5,584 nucleotides of DNA, taken from assembly GCA_030650265.1 (NCBI GenBank), contig JAUSEJ010000571.1, forward strand, positions 1-5,584, given 5' to 3'. The notes beneath the pieces were generated by a model. It did not search any database and was not told the DNA's origin. It worked only from the letters and a program-made list of their open reading frames with translations. Shown piece by piece: positions 1 through 5,584 of the stretch (positions are counted from its first letter, which is position 1; each line of letters starts with the position of its first letter). Source of the stretch: Dehalococcoidia bacterium (lineage in GTDB: Bacteria; Chloroflexota; Dehalococcoidia; JACPQF01). A program made the position numbers and the translations under genes.

Positions 1-727
1 CTTCGGAAACCGGTATTCCGACGAGGCAAGCGCCGGCGGCCTCGACAAAAAGTGGTGTAGGGGCCACAGCTCCGAGGGCGATGCGGGCCGCCGTGATCTT
101 AGAAAGGTCATCGCTTAGGACAACCGCGGCGCCCACACCCACCACGGCGACATCCATTTCGTTGCGAGGGATGAAGCGCAGGTAGTGAGCGCCAGAACGC
201 GGAGGTGGCAGCGGAAAGCGGAGGGAAACCAGTAGCTCTCCCCGGCCCAGGACGTTACGGCCGGGACCGGTGCAGAACTCCTCGACCGGTATCTCGCGGA
301 TGCCTGCCGGTCCGGCGATTTTGCAGATGGCGGCGAGAACGATCATCGCCGGGATGGAATCGCCGCTTGGTGACGAGTTGCAAAGGTTCCCGCCGATAGT
401 TGCCCTTCCCTGAACGGCGATGCCGCCGATCCTCGCCACGGCGTCGATAAGCCCCGGGTAAGCGGCGCTTATTTCGTGGTCCTCGTAGACCCGGTAGACG
501 GGTACGGCGGCGCCGATGGTGAGGCCGGCCGCTGAATCGTAGGAGAGACTATTTAGTTCGGGAAGCCGTTTGATATCGACCAACGTCTCCAGTTCGAAAC
601 GGCCATTGCGCAGTTGGACGATCAGGTCAGTACCGCCAGCCAGCGGTCGGGCCCGGTCTCCCCCGGCAGCGAGAAGCGTAATCGCTTCATCGAGGGTTTC
701 GGGCGCCCGGTAATCGAAAGCTTTCAC
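1..727 (-). CDS. FAD-binding subunit of a molybdenum hydroxylase (xanthine dehydrogenase/CoxM family), 5' part only
   Basis: The first 242 residues are present and the gene continues past the left edge; relatives are usually about 280-290 residues. The subunit holds FAD and passes electrons between the iron-sulfur subunit and its acceptor in cytoplasmic hydroxylases acting on purines, aromatic CoA esters, aldehydes or CO. Two FAD-binding motifs are visible: AGGTDL at residues 30-35 and ATIGGNLCNSSPSGDS at 109-124. Further family blocks are RNEMDVAVVGVGAAV at 188-202 and ARIALGAVAPTPL at 214-226. The GTG start at 727 follows GGAGGT (739-734) with a 6-base spacer, and the protein opens with the expected MKAFDYRAPETLDEAI. 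The second motif resembles XdhB/HcrB-type proteins more than CO dehydrogenase CoxM, but the substrate cannot be told without the large subunit, probably encoded further left. Family call is firm; substrate is unknown. Confidence 0.93.
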   Translation of the reverse strand, partial: MKAFDYRAPETLDEAITLLAAGGDRARPLAGGTDLIVQLRNGRFELETLVDIKRLPELNSLSYDSAAGLTIGAAVPVYRVYEDHEISAAYPGLIDAVARIGGIAVQGRATIGGNLCNSSPSGDSIPAMIVLAAICKIAGPAGIREIPVEEFCTGPGRNVLGRGELLVSLRFPLPPPRSGAHYLRFIPRNEMDVAVVGVGAAVVLSDDLSKITAARIALGAVAPTPLFVEAAGACLVGIPVSE

Positions 728-754
728 TAGCGCACCTCCATTTCGCGTCTTCCA

Positions 755-782
755 ATTTAACAATCGCTTGCGAACTTGCCAA
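755..782 (-). promoter_or_regulatory. Candidate sigma-70-type promoter for the FAD-subunit gene
   Basis: Reading the minus strand, TTGGCA (782-777, five of six matches to TTGACA) is followed after 16 bases by TTAAAT (760-755, four of six matches to TATAAT). Transcription would start near 748, just upstream of the GGAGGT at 739-734, giving a leader of only about 20 bases. The spacing is acceptable but the -10 box is imperfect, so this is a reasonable guess rather than a clear promoter. Confidence 0.4.
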
Positions 783-893
783 ACAATCTACCCAATCCCA
801 TTTTGTTCTCAGTTTATCACTGCTCGTGGATGAACGTAACTGTTGTAAACTCAATCAAATGAATCCGTGACCGCTCTCCAACGACATGACACC

Positions 894-914
894 GATGATC
901 TAGATTCTATCATC
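894..914. promoter_or_regulatory. Weak candidate operator (inverted repeat)
   Basis: GATGAT at 894-899 is mirrored by ATCATC at 909-914 around a 9-base centre, and the overlapping ATCTAGAT at 898-905 is itself palindromic. It lies about midway between two divergent genes, where a shared regulator could bind. No known operator is recognised and chance is a real alternative. Confidence 0.2.
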
Positions 915-1020
915 CGATCACAACTCAGGATCAACTTATCAGCGCCCGGGGGTGGTCATCGATTATATCTCGATTTGAAGTACCGGTCCAGCAGAATAGG
1001 GCCTTTGCCTTACGATCTGC

Positions 1021-1049
1021 TTGACAAGCCGGGCCGCGACCGCTAGTAT
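1021..1049 (+). promoter_or_regulatory. Candidate sigma-70-type promoter of the USP gene
   Basis: A perfect TTGACA at 1021-1026 is followed after exactly 17 bases by TAGTAT at 1044-1049 (four of six matches to TATAAT). The predicted transcription start is near 1056, leaving a leader of about 25 bases that contains a strong GGGGAGGT Shine-Dalgarno sequence at 1066-1073. Exact -35 box, ideal spacing and close position to the start make this the best promoter in the window. Confidence 0.65.
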
Positions 1050-1080
1050 TGTCCCATAAACTATTGGGGAGGTAGGCCAC

Positions 1081-1530
1081 GTGTACAGCAAGGTGCTAGT
1101 TCCACTCGACGGTTCTTCCAATGCAGAAGTAGTCCTTCCGCACGTCGAAATGCTCGCGCAGGCTTTCGACTCAGAGGTCATTCTTTTTCGGGCGATCCCC
1201 CATCCCCAGGGTGTCACCGACGAAATGGGTCGCCAGATCATCACGGTCGACGCCGCTATCGATAGCGCTATGTCGGAAGCCCATAGTTATCTTCAGGAGG
1301 TTGCCGCACGACTCAAGAACAAGGGCGTCAAGTCGATCAGACATCAGGTCGAGATCGGCAATCCGGCCGAACTGATCATCGATTTCGCCAATGGATCCGG
1401 GGTACGTATCATTGCCATGGCGACGCACGGCCGATCCGGGATTAGCCGGTGGGTCTATGGGAGCGTCGCCGAGAGAGTTCTTCGCCACGCCACTGTCCCC
1501 GTGCTGCTGGTCAGAGTGCAGGGACAGTAA
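1081..1530 (+). CDS. Universal stress protein, single UspA domain, ATP-binding type
   Basis: A 149-residue protein of normal length for a one-domain USP. It opens with the typical strand-loop YSKVLVPLDGS (residues 2-12), with Asp10 where family members contact adenine. GNPAELIIDFA (93-103) precedes the nucleotide loop. ATHG at 114-117, nine residues, then G127-S128 fits the G-2x-G-9x-G(S/T) ATP motif, with Ala in the first position as in many USPs. It ends in ERVLRHATVPVLLVRVQ. USPs are soluble dimers that bind ATP and modulate stress survival; the specific role here is unknown. The GTG start is fixed by GGAGG eight bases upstream and by the N-terminal match. The gene stands alone on its strand, converging on the riboflavin operon, and there is no sign of a functional link between them. 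Confidence 0.95.
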   Translation: MYSKVLVPLDGSSNAEVVLPHVEMLAQAFDSEVILFRAIPHPQGVTDEMGRQIITVDAAIDSAMSEAHSYLQEVAARLKNKGVKSIRHQVEIGNPAELIIDFANGSGVRIIAMATHGRSGISRWVYGSVAERVLRHATVPVLLVRVQGQ

Positions 1531-1640
1531 GGGGCAATGAGGGAAGAGGGGGCAGCAGAGGATGACTCTGCCTTCGCCCCGTTGCCCCTTCCCCCTCTTT
1601 CGCCTTCTTCCCCCCGCCTCTTCCGGTTGTCGGCGTTGGG
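1531..1640. repeat. Purine/pyrimidine-rich imperfect palindrome between convergent genes (possible bidirectional terminator)
   Basis: The whole gap between the USP stop and the ribH stop is a purine-rich left half and a pyrimidine-rich right half. Pairable segments include GGGGCAA (1531-1537) with TTGCCCC (1582-1588), AAGAGGGGG (1544-1552) with CCCCCTCTT (1591-1599), and an inner hairpin GCAGAG/CTCTGC (1555-1560 and 1566-1571) with a 5-base loop. These alternatives compete, so the fold is not certain. Position between two converging genes suits transcription termination for both, but no T-run follows on either strand, so it is not a classic intrinsic terminator. It resembles the element at 4141-4250; both begin GGGGCAA and share a C-run/TT/C-run/TCTT pattern. 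Confidence 0.5.
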
Positions 1641-2114
1641 CTATGCCCGACCTAGCTCACGTAGGAGGTTGGCCATTTCGATGGCTCCTACTGCCGAGTC
1701 GAAGCCCTTGTTGCCGGCCTTCGTGCCCGCCCTCTCGATAGCTTGTTCGATGGTATCCGTCGTGAGCACGCCAAACATTACCGGTATGCCACTGTCCATG
1801 GTTATGTGGGCTATTCCTTTTGAGACCTCGGCGGCGATGAAGTCGAAATGGGGCGTCGACCCACGAATCACTGCGCCAAGGCAAATGACCGCAGAATAAC
1901 GTCCCGAGCCGGCCATCTTCTTCGCTGCCAGGGGAATCTCGAAAGAACCCGGCACCCATGCTACCTCAATGTCCTTCTCGTCCACCCCGTGCCTCTGCAG
2001 GGCGTCGATCGCTCCCGACAATAGCTTACCGCTGATGAACTCGTTGAACCTTGAGACCACGATGCCAAAAGTCAGTCCCTCGCCCAGAAGCTTCCCTTCA
2101 AATACTCTGCCCAT
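1641..2114 (-). CDS. ribH: 6,7-dimethyl-8-ribityllumazine synthase (riboflavin synthase beta chain)
   Basis: Condenses 5-amino-6-ribitylaminouracil with 3,4-dihydroxy-2-butanone 4-phosphate to give lumazine, the penultimate step of riboflavin synthesis. The 157 residues match the usual length. RFNEFI (22-27) and VPGSFEIP (54-61) form the substrate pocket. [13 protein letters not shown] (80-92) contains His89, the expected catalytic histidine. [16 protein letters not shown] (115-130) carries the phosphate-binding arginine region. Family members form pentamers or 60-subunit capsids. The ATG at 2114 fits the standard N-terminus [19 protein letters not shown]. Its ribosome site is unusual: GAGAGG sits only 3 bases upstream and AAGGAG is 14 bases away, so neither has ideal spacing. 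It is the last gene of the operon, 77 bases after ribBA. Confidence 0.98.
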   Translation of the reverse strand: MGRVFEGKLLGEGLTFGIVVSRFNEFISGKLLSGAIDALQRHGVDEKDIEVAWVPGSFEIPLAAKKMAGSGRYSAVICLGAVIRGSTPHFDFIAAEVSKGIAHITMDSGIPVMFGVLTTDTIEQAIERAGTKAGNKGFDSAVGAIEMANLLRELGRA

Positions 2115-2149
2115 TTGCCTCTCTGTTACTCCTTCCTTGCGGTTGGGGG

Positions 2150-2173
2150 CGAATCCTTCACTGGAAGGACTCG
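2150..2173 (-). other. Intercistronic RNA hairpin between ribBA and ribH
   Basis: On the minus strand, CGAGTCCTTC (2173-2164) pairs with GAAGGATTCG (2159-2150) across a 4-base CAGT loop. All ten positions pair in the operon transcript, one of them a G-U wobble; on the plus strand that position would be an A-C mismatch, so the hairpin suits the rib mRNA. No U-run follows, so it is not a standard terminator. It may mark an mRNA processing or stability site, or influence ribH translation. The structure is visible; the function is inferred. Confidence 0.5.
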
Positions 2174-2191
2174 TCCCGACGATTATTGACG

Positions 2192-3454
2192 CTAAAGCGA
2201 ATGTCCGAGCTTTATTTTCTTTGTCTCCAGATACCGCTCGTTGTGGGGATTCCTGGCAACGACGATCGGCATCTGCTCCACGACTTTCAGCCCGTATCCC
2301 TCGAGGCCAACCACCTTCTTGGGATTGTTGGTCAGAAGCCTCATCTCCCTAACGCCGAGGTCCACCAGGATCTGGGCGCCGATGCCATAGTCGCGCAGGT
2401 CGGGAGCGAAACCCAGCTTCTCGTTGGCCTCGACCGTGTCGAAGCCTTGATCTTGAAGCTCGTAGGCCCTGAGCTTGTTGTGAAGGCCGATTCCCCGGCC
2501 CTCCTGCCGCATGTAAAGCAAGACACCGCGGCCTTCCTTTTCGATCATCTCGAGGGCCACTTCCAGTTGCTGCCCGCAGTCGCAGCGCCTGCTCCCGAAA
2601 ACGTCGCCCGTAAGGCACTCGCTGTGGATTCTCACCAGGACGGGCTCGGGTGTGGTGACGTCGCCGCATACCAGGGCGACGTGCTGCTGGTGCTGGGGAA
2701 CAAAGTTTATGTCGCTCTGGAGGACGGGGCCGGAATCCGCCCGAGGGTTGAGCGCGTCAAGCATGCTTTCATAGGCAACAGCGATGAAGGGGCCGTAGCG
2801 GGTTGGCATTTGGGCTTCGGCCACTCTTCGCACTAGCTTCTCATAGTGCCGCCTGTATTCGATCAACTGCGCCACGCTGATGATGTTTATCCCGTGCTCC
2901 ATCGAGAAGTCTTCCAGTTGTGGCATTCGAGCCATAGTGCCGTCTTCATGCATGATCTCACAGATAACCGCCGCCGGGTAGAGTCCGGCCAGCCGGGACA
3001 GGTCCACGGACGCCTCAGTCTGACCAGCTCGCACCAGAACCCCCCCATCCTTCGGTCTCAGGGGAAACATATGCCCCGGCCGGGCGATGTCCTCCGGTCT
3101 CGTTTGGGGATCGAGCACAGCATGAACCGTAGCGGCCCGGTCGAAAGCGGAGATACCGGTAGTGACCTTATGCCTGGCCTCGATGGAAACGGTGAAGGCG
3201 GTGCCAAAGCTAGACGTGTTGTCCGTATCGGTAACCATCATCGGAATTCGCAGTTCGTCCAGCCGGCGGCCGATAACCGGCAGGCAGATAAGACCCCGGC
3301 CATACTTGGCCATGAAGTTTATCGACTCCGGCGTAACCTTGTCGGCGGCGATGGCAAGGTCCCCCTCGTTCTCCCGATCTTCGTCGTCGACGATGATAAC
3401 GAATTTGCCCGCCCTGAAATCATCGATTGCCTGGCTTATGGGAATAAGTGGCAT
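2192..3454 (-). CDS. ribBA: Bifunctional 3,4-dihydroxy-2-butanone 4-phosphate synthase / GTP cyclohydrolase II
   Basis: A 420-residue fusion supplying both branches of riboflavin synthesis. The N-terminal half (about 1-205) turns ribulose 5-phosphate into the four-carbon [14 protein letters not shown] at 23-32, RPGH at 125-128, HEDGTMAR at 169-176. The C-terminal half (about 207-420) opens GTP to the diaminopyrimidinone: zinc cysteines Cys280, Cys291 and Cys293 in HSEC...[15 protein letters not shown] at 316-324, LLTNNPKK at 373-380, and the usual LGH near the end. Two oddities stand out. Residue 145 is Gln (codon CAG) in RAGQTEA, where E. coli RibB has the metal-ligand His153. Residues about 229-257 carry some 21 extra residues compared with Bacillus subtilis RibA as recalled. 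ATG 3454 follows AGGAGGT (3469-3463) by 8 bases. It starts 33 bases after ribE. Confidence 0.97.
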   Translation of the reverse strand: MPLIPISQAIDDFRAGKFVIIVDDEDRENEGDLAIAADKVTPESINFMAKYGRGLICLPVIGRRLDELRIPMMVTDTDNTSSFGTAFTVSIEARHKVTTGISAFDRAATVHAVLDPQTRPEDIARPGHMFPLRPKDGGVLVRAGQTEASVDLSRLAGLYPAAVICEIMHEDGTMARMPQLEDFSMEHGINIISVAQLIEYRRHYEKLVRRVAEAQMPTRYGPFIAVAYESMLDALNPRADSGPVLQSDINFVPQHQQHVALVCGDVTTPEPVLVRIHSECLTGDVFGSRRCDCGQQLEVALEMIEKEGRGVLLYMRQEGRGIGLHNKLRAYELQDQGFDTVEANEKLGFAPDLRDYGIGAQILVDLGVREMRLLTNNPKKVVGLEGYGLKVVEQMPIVVARNPHNERYLETKKIKLGHSL

Positions 3455-3487
3455 TTTACCGTACCTCCTCTTCTGCCTTTCGGCAAT

Positions 3488-4123
3488 TTAGCGTCTTCTA
3501 TCGAGAAAACCATGTTCTGAAAGAAGGTCCATCGTCACCCCCGACGATTTTCCCCAGGTCATGAATCTCTCCACATACCTGCCGATGATATCCGTTTCCA
3601 GGTTGACTACCTCCCCCGGTCGCCTCGTCACCGCGGCGACTGCCTGAGTGTGGGGAATGAGAGAGACGGTGAAACTGTCGGCGGTGGAGTCGACCACTGT
3701 CAAACTAACCCCGTCGATGGCGACAAAGCCCTTGGGCACGATGTAGCGCATTAGCTCTCGGGCAGCCTCGTAACGAACGACGAGGGCTTTCCCCTCCGGT
3801 ATCACCGAGACCACCTCGCCGGTGCCCTCTACGTGGCCCTGCACGAAGTGGCCGCCGAAGCGGTCGCTCACGCCGAGAGAGCGCTCGAGGTTGACGCGAT
3901 CGCCGACCCGGAGGATGCCAAGATTGGTACGCCTCAGGGTCTCGGGCACCACTCCTACCGTGAAGGTCCCGCTGCCAAGAATGGTGACGGTCAGGCAGGC
4001 ACCATTCACCGCAATGCTGTCGCCGATCTTCGTGCCCTCCAGCACCTTGCTCGCGGCAATGCCAAGCTCCGTAGAACTCGCCTGCCGGATGGTTCCGATC
4101 TCTTCAACGATTCCCGTAAACAT
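3488..4123 (-). CDS. ribE: Riboflavin synthase alpha chain
   Basis: Dismutates two molecules of 6,7-dimethyl-8-ribityllumazine into riboflavin and 5-amino-6-ribitylaminouracil, the last step of the pathway. The 211 residues show the two tandem lumazine-binding barrels. The first starts [10 protein letters not shown] (1-10) and contains NGACLTV (40-46). The second starts near [13 protein letters not shown] (90-102), with IDGVSLTV at 136-143, LIPHT at 155-159 and [15 protein letters not shown] at 173-187. The C-terminal helix, which in homologues builds the trimer, follows. The start at 4123 is set by the invariant MFTGIVE and by AGGAGG (4135-4130) 6 bases upstream. An in-frame extension of eight codons to 4147 exists but runs through this ribosome site and is rejected. 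It is separated from ribD by 97 bases largely filled by a repeat-like element. Confidence 0.98.
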   Translation of the reverse strand: MFTGIVEEIGTIRQASSTELGIAASKVLEGTKIGDSIAVNGACLTVTILGSGTFTVGVVPETLRRTNLGILRVGDRVNLERSLGVSDRFGGHFVQGHVEGTGEVVSVIPEGKALVVRYEAARELMRYIVPKGFVAIDGVSLTVVDSTADSFTVSLIPHTQAVAAVTRRPGEVVNLETDIIGRYVERFMTWGKSSGVTMDLLSEHGFLDRRR

Positions 4124-4129
4124 CGCCAG

Positions 4130-4135
4130 CCTCCT
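4130..4135 (-). promoter_or_regulatory. Ribosome binding site fixing the ribE start
   Basis: AGGAGG read on the minus strand (4135-4130) lies 6 bases before the ATG at 4123-4121. It argues against the upstream in-frame start at 4147, whose coding sequence would include it. Confidence 0.85.
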
Positions 4136-4140
4136 CGGCG

Positions 4141-4250
4141 GGGGCAAAAGGTGAAATGGAGAAATGGGGAAAAGGATACGTGGATCGGAACTATTCTTCT
4201 TCGTCCTCCCCCTTCCCCTCTTACCCCCTTCCCCTTTTCACCCTCTCCGT
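4141..4250. repeat. Purine/pyrimidine-rich imperfect palindrome at the ribD-ribE junction
   Basis: On the plus strand a purine arm (GGTGAAA at 4150-4156 and onward to about 4175) is the approximate reverse complement of the pyrimidine arm ending in TTTCACC (4236-4242); over 26 aligned positions about 20 match. The pyrimidine arm also contains a 16-base near-tandem repeat, with CCCCCTTCCCCT at 4208-4219 and again at 4224-4235. The element overlaps the end of ribD, so the ERVKRGRG tail and the stop codon lie inside it. Its start (GGGGCAA) and C-run pattern resemble the element at 1531-1640. A mobile or REP-like intergenic repeat is the likeliest reading, but two copies in one window are too few to prove a family. 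Confidence 0.55.
4208..4234 (-). other. G-quadruplex motif spanning the ribD stop codon
   Basis: Read on the minus (mRNA-sense) strand, four G-runs of 4, 5, 4 and 5 bases (4234-4231, 4228-4224, 4218-4215, 4212-4208) are separated by AA, TAAGA and AA. This fits the strict quadruplex pattern with short loops. The ribD stop codon TAA (4223-4221) is the start of the central loop. Formation in DNA or RNA is likely on sequence grounds but not shown. Confidence 0.6.
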
Positions 4251-5327
4251 ATACCCGGAGATCATTATATCTTCGGCAAAGTTCTTCACCGTGACTCTTG
4301 TCAACCGCAGCGCTTCGGCCATAGAACCCGCGCCCAGTCCGCCAACGGGAGTGGGCGCATTCCGACCTCCGATGACTGTGGGTGCGATGAAGGCCAGAAC
4401 CTTATCAACCAGGCCTGCATCAAAGAGAGCGCCGAGGAGAGCGCCGCCACCCTCGACCAGAACACTGGTGATGTCGCGCTCGCCTAGAGTCTTGACCAGG
4501 GATGCCAGGTCCACGCGTCCGTCGACACTTGGTAAAACCAGCATCTCACCGCCGGCTTCTTCGATTCGGACCGCGCTAGCACTATCAATTTGTCCGGTCA
4601 TCGCCACGATGGTCTTCCCCGGAGCGCCAAAAACCTGAGACGAGGGCGGAATCCGGCCCCGACTATCGACTATTATGCGAACCGGTTGGCGATCGGGATC
4701 TTCTTCGCCATCGGGGCGGGCCGTCAAGCGGGAGTTGTCGGCGAGTACCGTGTTGATTCCCACCATTACGGCATCAACCTTGTTCCGCAGTTCATGTACA
4801 TAGCCTCTCGCCCTCTCGCTGGTTATCCACTTGGAATCGCCCGACCGCGTGGCGATCTTGCCGTCGAGGCTCATGGCGAACTTGGCGATCACGAATGGCT
4901 GTCCCGTCGTGATGTACTTGTTGAAGGCCTCGTTCAGTTCGGTGGCCTCCCTTTTGCGTTCGCCGAGGCAGACGCGGATGCCGGCCGCTTCCAGTTCGGC
5001 CAGGCCGCGACCGGCTACCAGCGGGTTCGGGTCGAGACAGGCAACATGCACTTCCGCCAAACCTGCCTCTATGATCGCCCGGCTACAGGGTGGCGTCCGG
5101 CCGAAGTGGCTGCAAGGCTCGAGACTGACGAACATTGTCGCTCCCCGGGCGTCCTCTCCTGCCTGGCGCAGGGCCACAACTTCGGCGTGCGCAGATCCGG
5201 CCGGCTGTGTACAACCCTCGCCGATTACCCTGCCCACTTTCACTATTACCGCGCCCACGGCGGGATTTGGACTGGTTCGTCCCAGAGCCGACCTTGCCAG
5301 CTCGAGGGCCCGCTGCATGTAATCCAT
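4221..5327 (-). CDS. ribD: Bifunctional diaminohydroxyphosphoribosylaminopyrimidine deaminase / 5-amino-6-(5-phosphoribosylamino)uracil reductase
   Basis: Performs the second and third steps from GTP: zinc-dependent deamination of the pyrimidine, then NADPH-dependent reduction of the ribosyl side chain. The 368 residues match the family. The deaminase domain (about 1-145) has TSPNPAVGAVIV at 18-29, the zinc set His47 with catalytic Glu49 in HAE, Cys72 and Cys81 in EPCSHFGRTPPC. The reductase domain (about 146-360) has KFAMSLDGKIAT at 149-160, GDSKWIT at 163-169, VMVGINTVLADN at 187-198 and VEGGGALLGALF at 291-302. The usual end ISGYTE is followed by RVKRGRG, encoded by a purine-rich repeat element. 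The start chosen is ATG 5327 (MDYMQRALELA); ATG 5318 is possible. Neither has a clear Shine-Dalgarno, unlike most genes here. It is first in the operon, directly after the riboswitch terminator. Confidence 0.96.
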   Translation of the reverse strand: MDYMQRALELARSALGRTSPNPAVGAVIVKVGRVIGEGCTQPAGSAHAEVVALRQAGEDARGATMFVSLEPCSHFGRTPPCSRAIIEAGLAEVHVACLDPNPLVAGRGLAELEAAGIRVCLGERKREATELNEAFNKYITTGQPFVIAKFAMSLDGKIATRSGDSKWITSERARGYVHELRNKVDAVMVGINTVLADNSRLTARPDGEEDPDRQPVRIIVDSRGRIPPSSQVFGAPGKTIVAMTGQIDSASAVRIEEAGGEMLVLPSVDGRVDLASLVKTLGERDITSVLVEGGGALLGALFDAGLVDKVLAFIAPTVIGGRNAPTPVGGLGAGSMAEALRLTRVTVKNFAEDIMISGYTERVKRGRG

Positions 5328-5335
5328 ATCTACCC

Positions 5336-5374
5336 AACACAAAACGACCCGAAGGCATACGAATCCTGCGGGCC
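5336..5374 (-). terminator. Rho-independent terminator, expression platform of the FMN riboswitch
   Basis: On the minus strand GGCCCG (5374-5369) and AGG (5367-5365) pair with CCT (5355-5353) and CGGGTC (5351-5346) around a 9-base loop, with a single C-U mismatch and one G-U pair. A U-rich tract (GTTTTGTGTT, 5345-5336) follows. The riboswitch P1 3' strand GAAGGC (5407-5402) is exactly complementary to GCCTTC (5356-5351) inside the terminator's 3' arm. FMN-bound P1 would free the terminator, while unbound RNA could use this pairing as antiterminator. The U-tract is interrupted, so efficiency is uncertain. Confidence 0.7.
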
Positions 5375-5400
5375 GCAAGGCACGACGCGAGAATCCCTTT

Positions 5401-5534
<134 letters not shown>

Positions 5535-5569
5535 ACTTAAAGGAAATACTGTTCCCTGTTTGGAGTGAT

Positions 5570-5575
5570 ATTTTA
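5570..5575 (-). promoter_or_regulatory. Candidate -10 box of the riboflavin operon
   Basis: TAAAAT read on the minus strand (5575-5570) matches five of six TATAAT positions and lies about 35 bases upstream of the riboswitch P1 stem, a sensible place for the operon promoter. The matching -35 box would lie beyond the right edge, so this cannot be completed. Confidence 0.3.
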
Positions 5576-5584
5576 TTGGGAGAG

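Larger units (their letters stand above)
728..1080. other. Divergent intergenic region between the FAD-subunit gene and the USP gene
   Basis: This 353-base stretch holds no convincing gene. It is more AT-rich than its surroundings, as expected for a divergent promoter region. It contains the two candidate promoters listed separately and two short inverted repeats: GATGAT/ATCATC (894-899 and 909-914, 9-base centre) and ATCGA/TCGAT (958-962 and 970-974, 7-base centre). Either could be a regulator site, but both are short enough to arise by chance. Nothing else recognisable was seen between about 785 and 1020. Confidence 0.6.

Noticed and set aside
963..1244. Minus-strand open frame of 93 codons overlapping the USP start.
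   Set aside because: It is antisense to a well-supported USP gene and covers its promoter, with no recognisable protein features.
1531..1600. Classic intrinsic terminator for USP.
   Set aside because: Hairpins are possible, but no T-run follows the stem on either strand, so it is listed as a palindromic element with possible terminator function only.
2051..2836. Open frame of 261 codons on the plus strand.
   Set aside because: It is antisense to ribH and to the GTP cyclohydrolase II half of ribBA. It is a by-product of GC-rich coding sequence with no family features.
2846..3520. Open frame of 224 codons on the plus strand.
   Set aside because: It is antisense to the DHBP synthase half of ribBA, with low-complexity translation and no ribosome site or known motif.
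4124..4147. Extension of ribE by eight codons (MPPPRRLA).
   Set aside because: The extension contains ribE's own AGGAGG. Riboflavin synthases begin MFTGIVE, which is at 4123.
5328..5378. Extension of ribD to a TTG codon at 5378.
   Set aside because: The extra 17 residues would be encoded by the terminator hairpin and U-tract of the riboswitch and have no match to RibD N-termini.

Overview
The window carries a complete four-gene riboflavin operon on the minus strand, read from right to left as ribD, ribE, ribBA, ribH. It is preceded by an FMN riboswitch (RFN element) with a terminator-type expression platform. Left of the operon lie a convergent plus-strand universal stress protein gene and the 5' part of a minus-strand gene for the FAD-binding subunit of a molybdenum hydroxylase (xanthine dehydrogenase / CoxM family), which runs off the left edge. 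The composition is moderately GC-rich, starts are ATG and GTG, and most genes have strong AGGAGG-type ribosome binding sites. Gene order and protein style (a USP with a SRWVYGSVAERVL-type C-terminus, and a RibBA with [11 protein letters not shown]) suggest a Chloroflexota bacterium, possibly Dehalococcoidia. This is inference from memory and no search was run.

Layout: 1-727 (-) FAD-binding subunit, partial; 728-1080 divergent intergenic region with a candidate promoter for each flanking gene and two short inverted repeats; 1081-1530 (+) USP; 1531-1640 purine/pyrimidine-rich palindromic element between convergent genes; 1641-2114 (-) ribH; 2115-2191 spacer with a perfect intercistronic RNA hairpin; 2192-3454 (-) ribBA; 3488-4123 (-) ribE; 4124-4220 spacer holding most of a second purine-rich palindromic element, which also covers the end of ribD; 4221-5327 (-) ribD; 5336-5374 terminator; 5403-5534 FMN riboswitch; 5570-5575 candidate -10 box at the right edge.

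Together the four enzymes convert GTP and ribulose 5-phosphate to riboflavin. The GTP cyclohydrolase II half of RibBA opens GTP. RibD deaminates and reduces the product. The DHBP synthase half of RibBA makes the four-carbon unit. RibH makes lumazine and RibE dismutates it to riboflavin. The unassigned pyrimidine phosphatase step is not encoded here, as is usual. FMN binding to the leader should favour the terminator and switch the operon off.

The operon itself is a known system. The points worth a second look are a cUUCGg mini-hairpin inserted in loop L2 of the riboswitch, a His-to-Gln change at the expected metal ligand of the DHBP synthase domain, a 21-residue insertion in the GTP cyclohydrolase II domain, a four-run G-quadruplex motif wrapped around the ribD stop codon inside a repeat-like element that has a relative between USP and ribH, and a ribD start with no evident Shine-Dalgarno sequence directly after the terminator.
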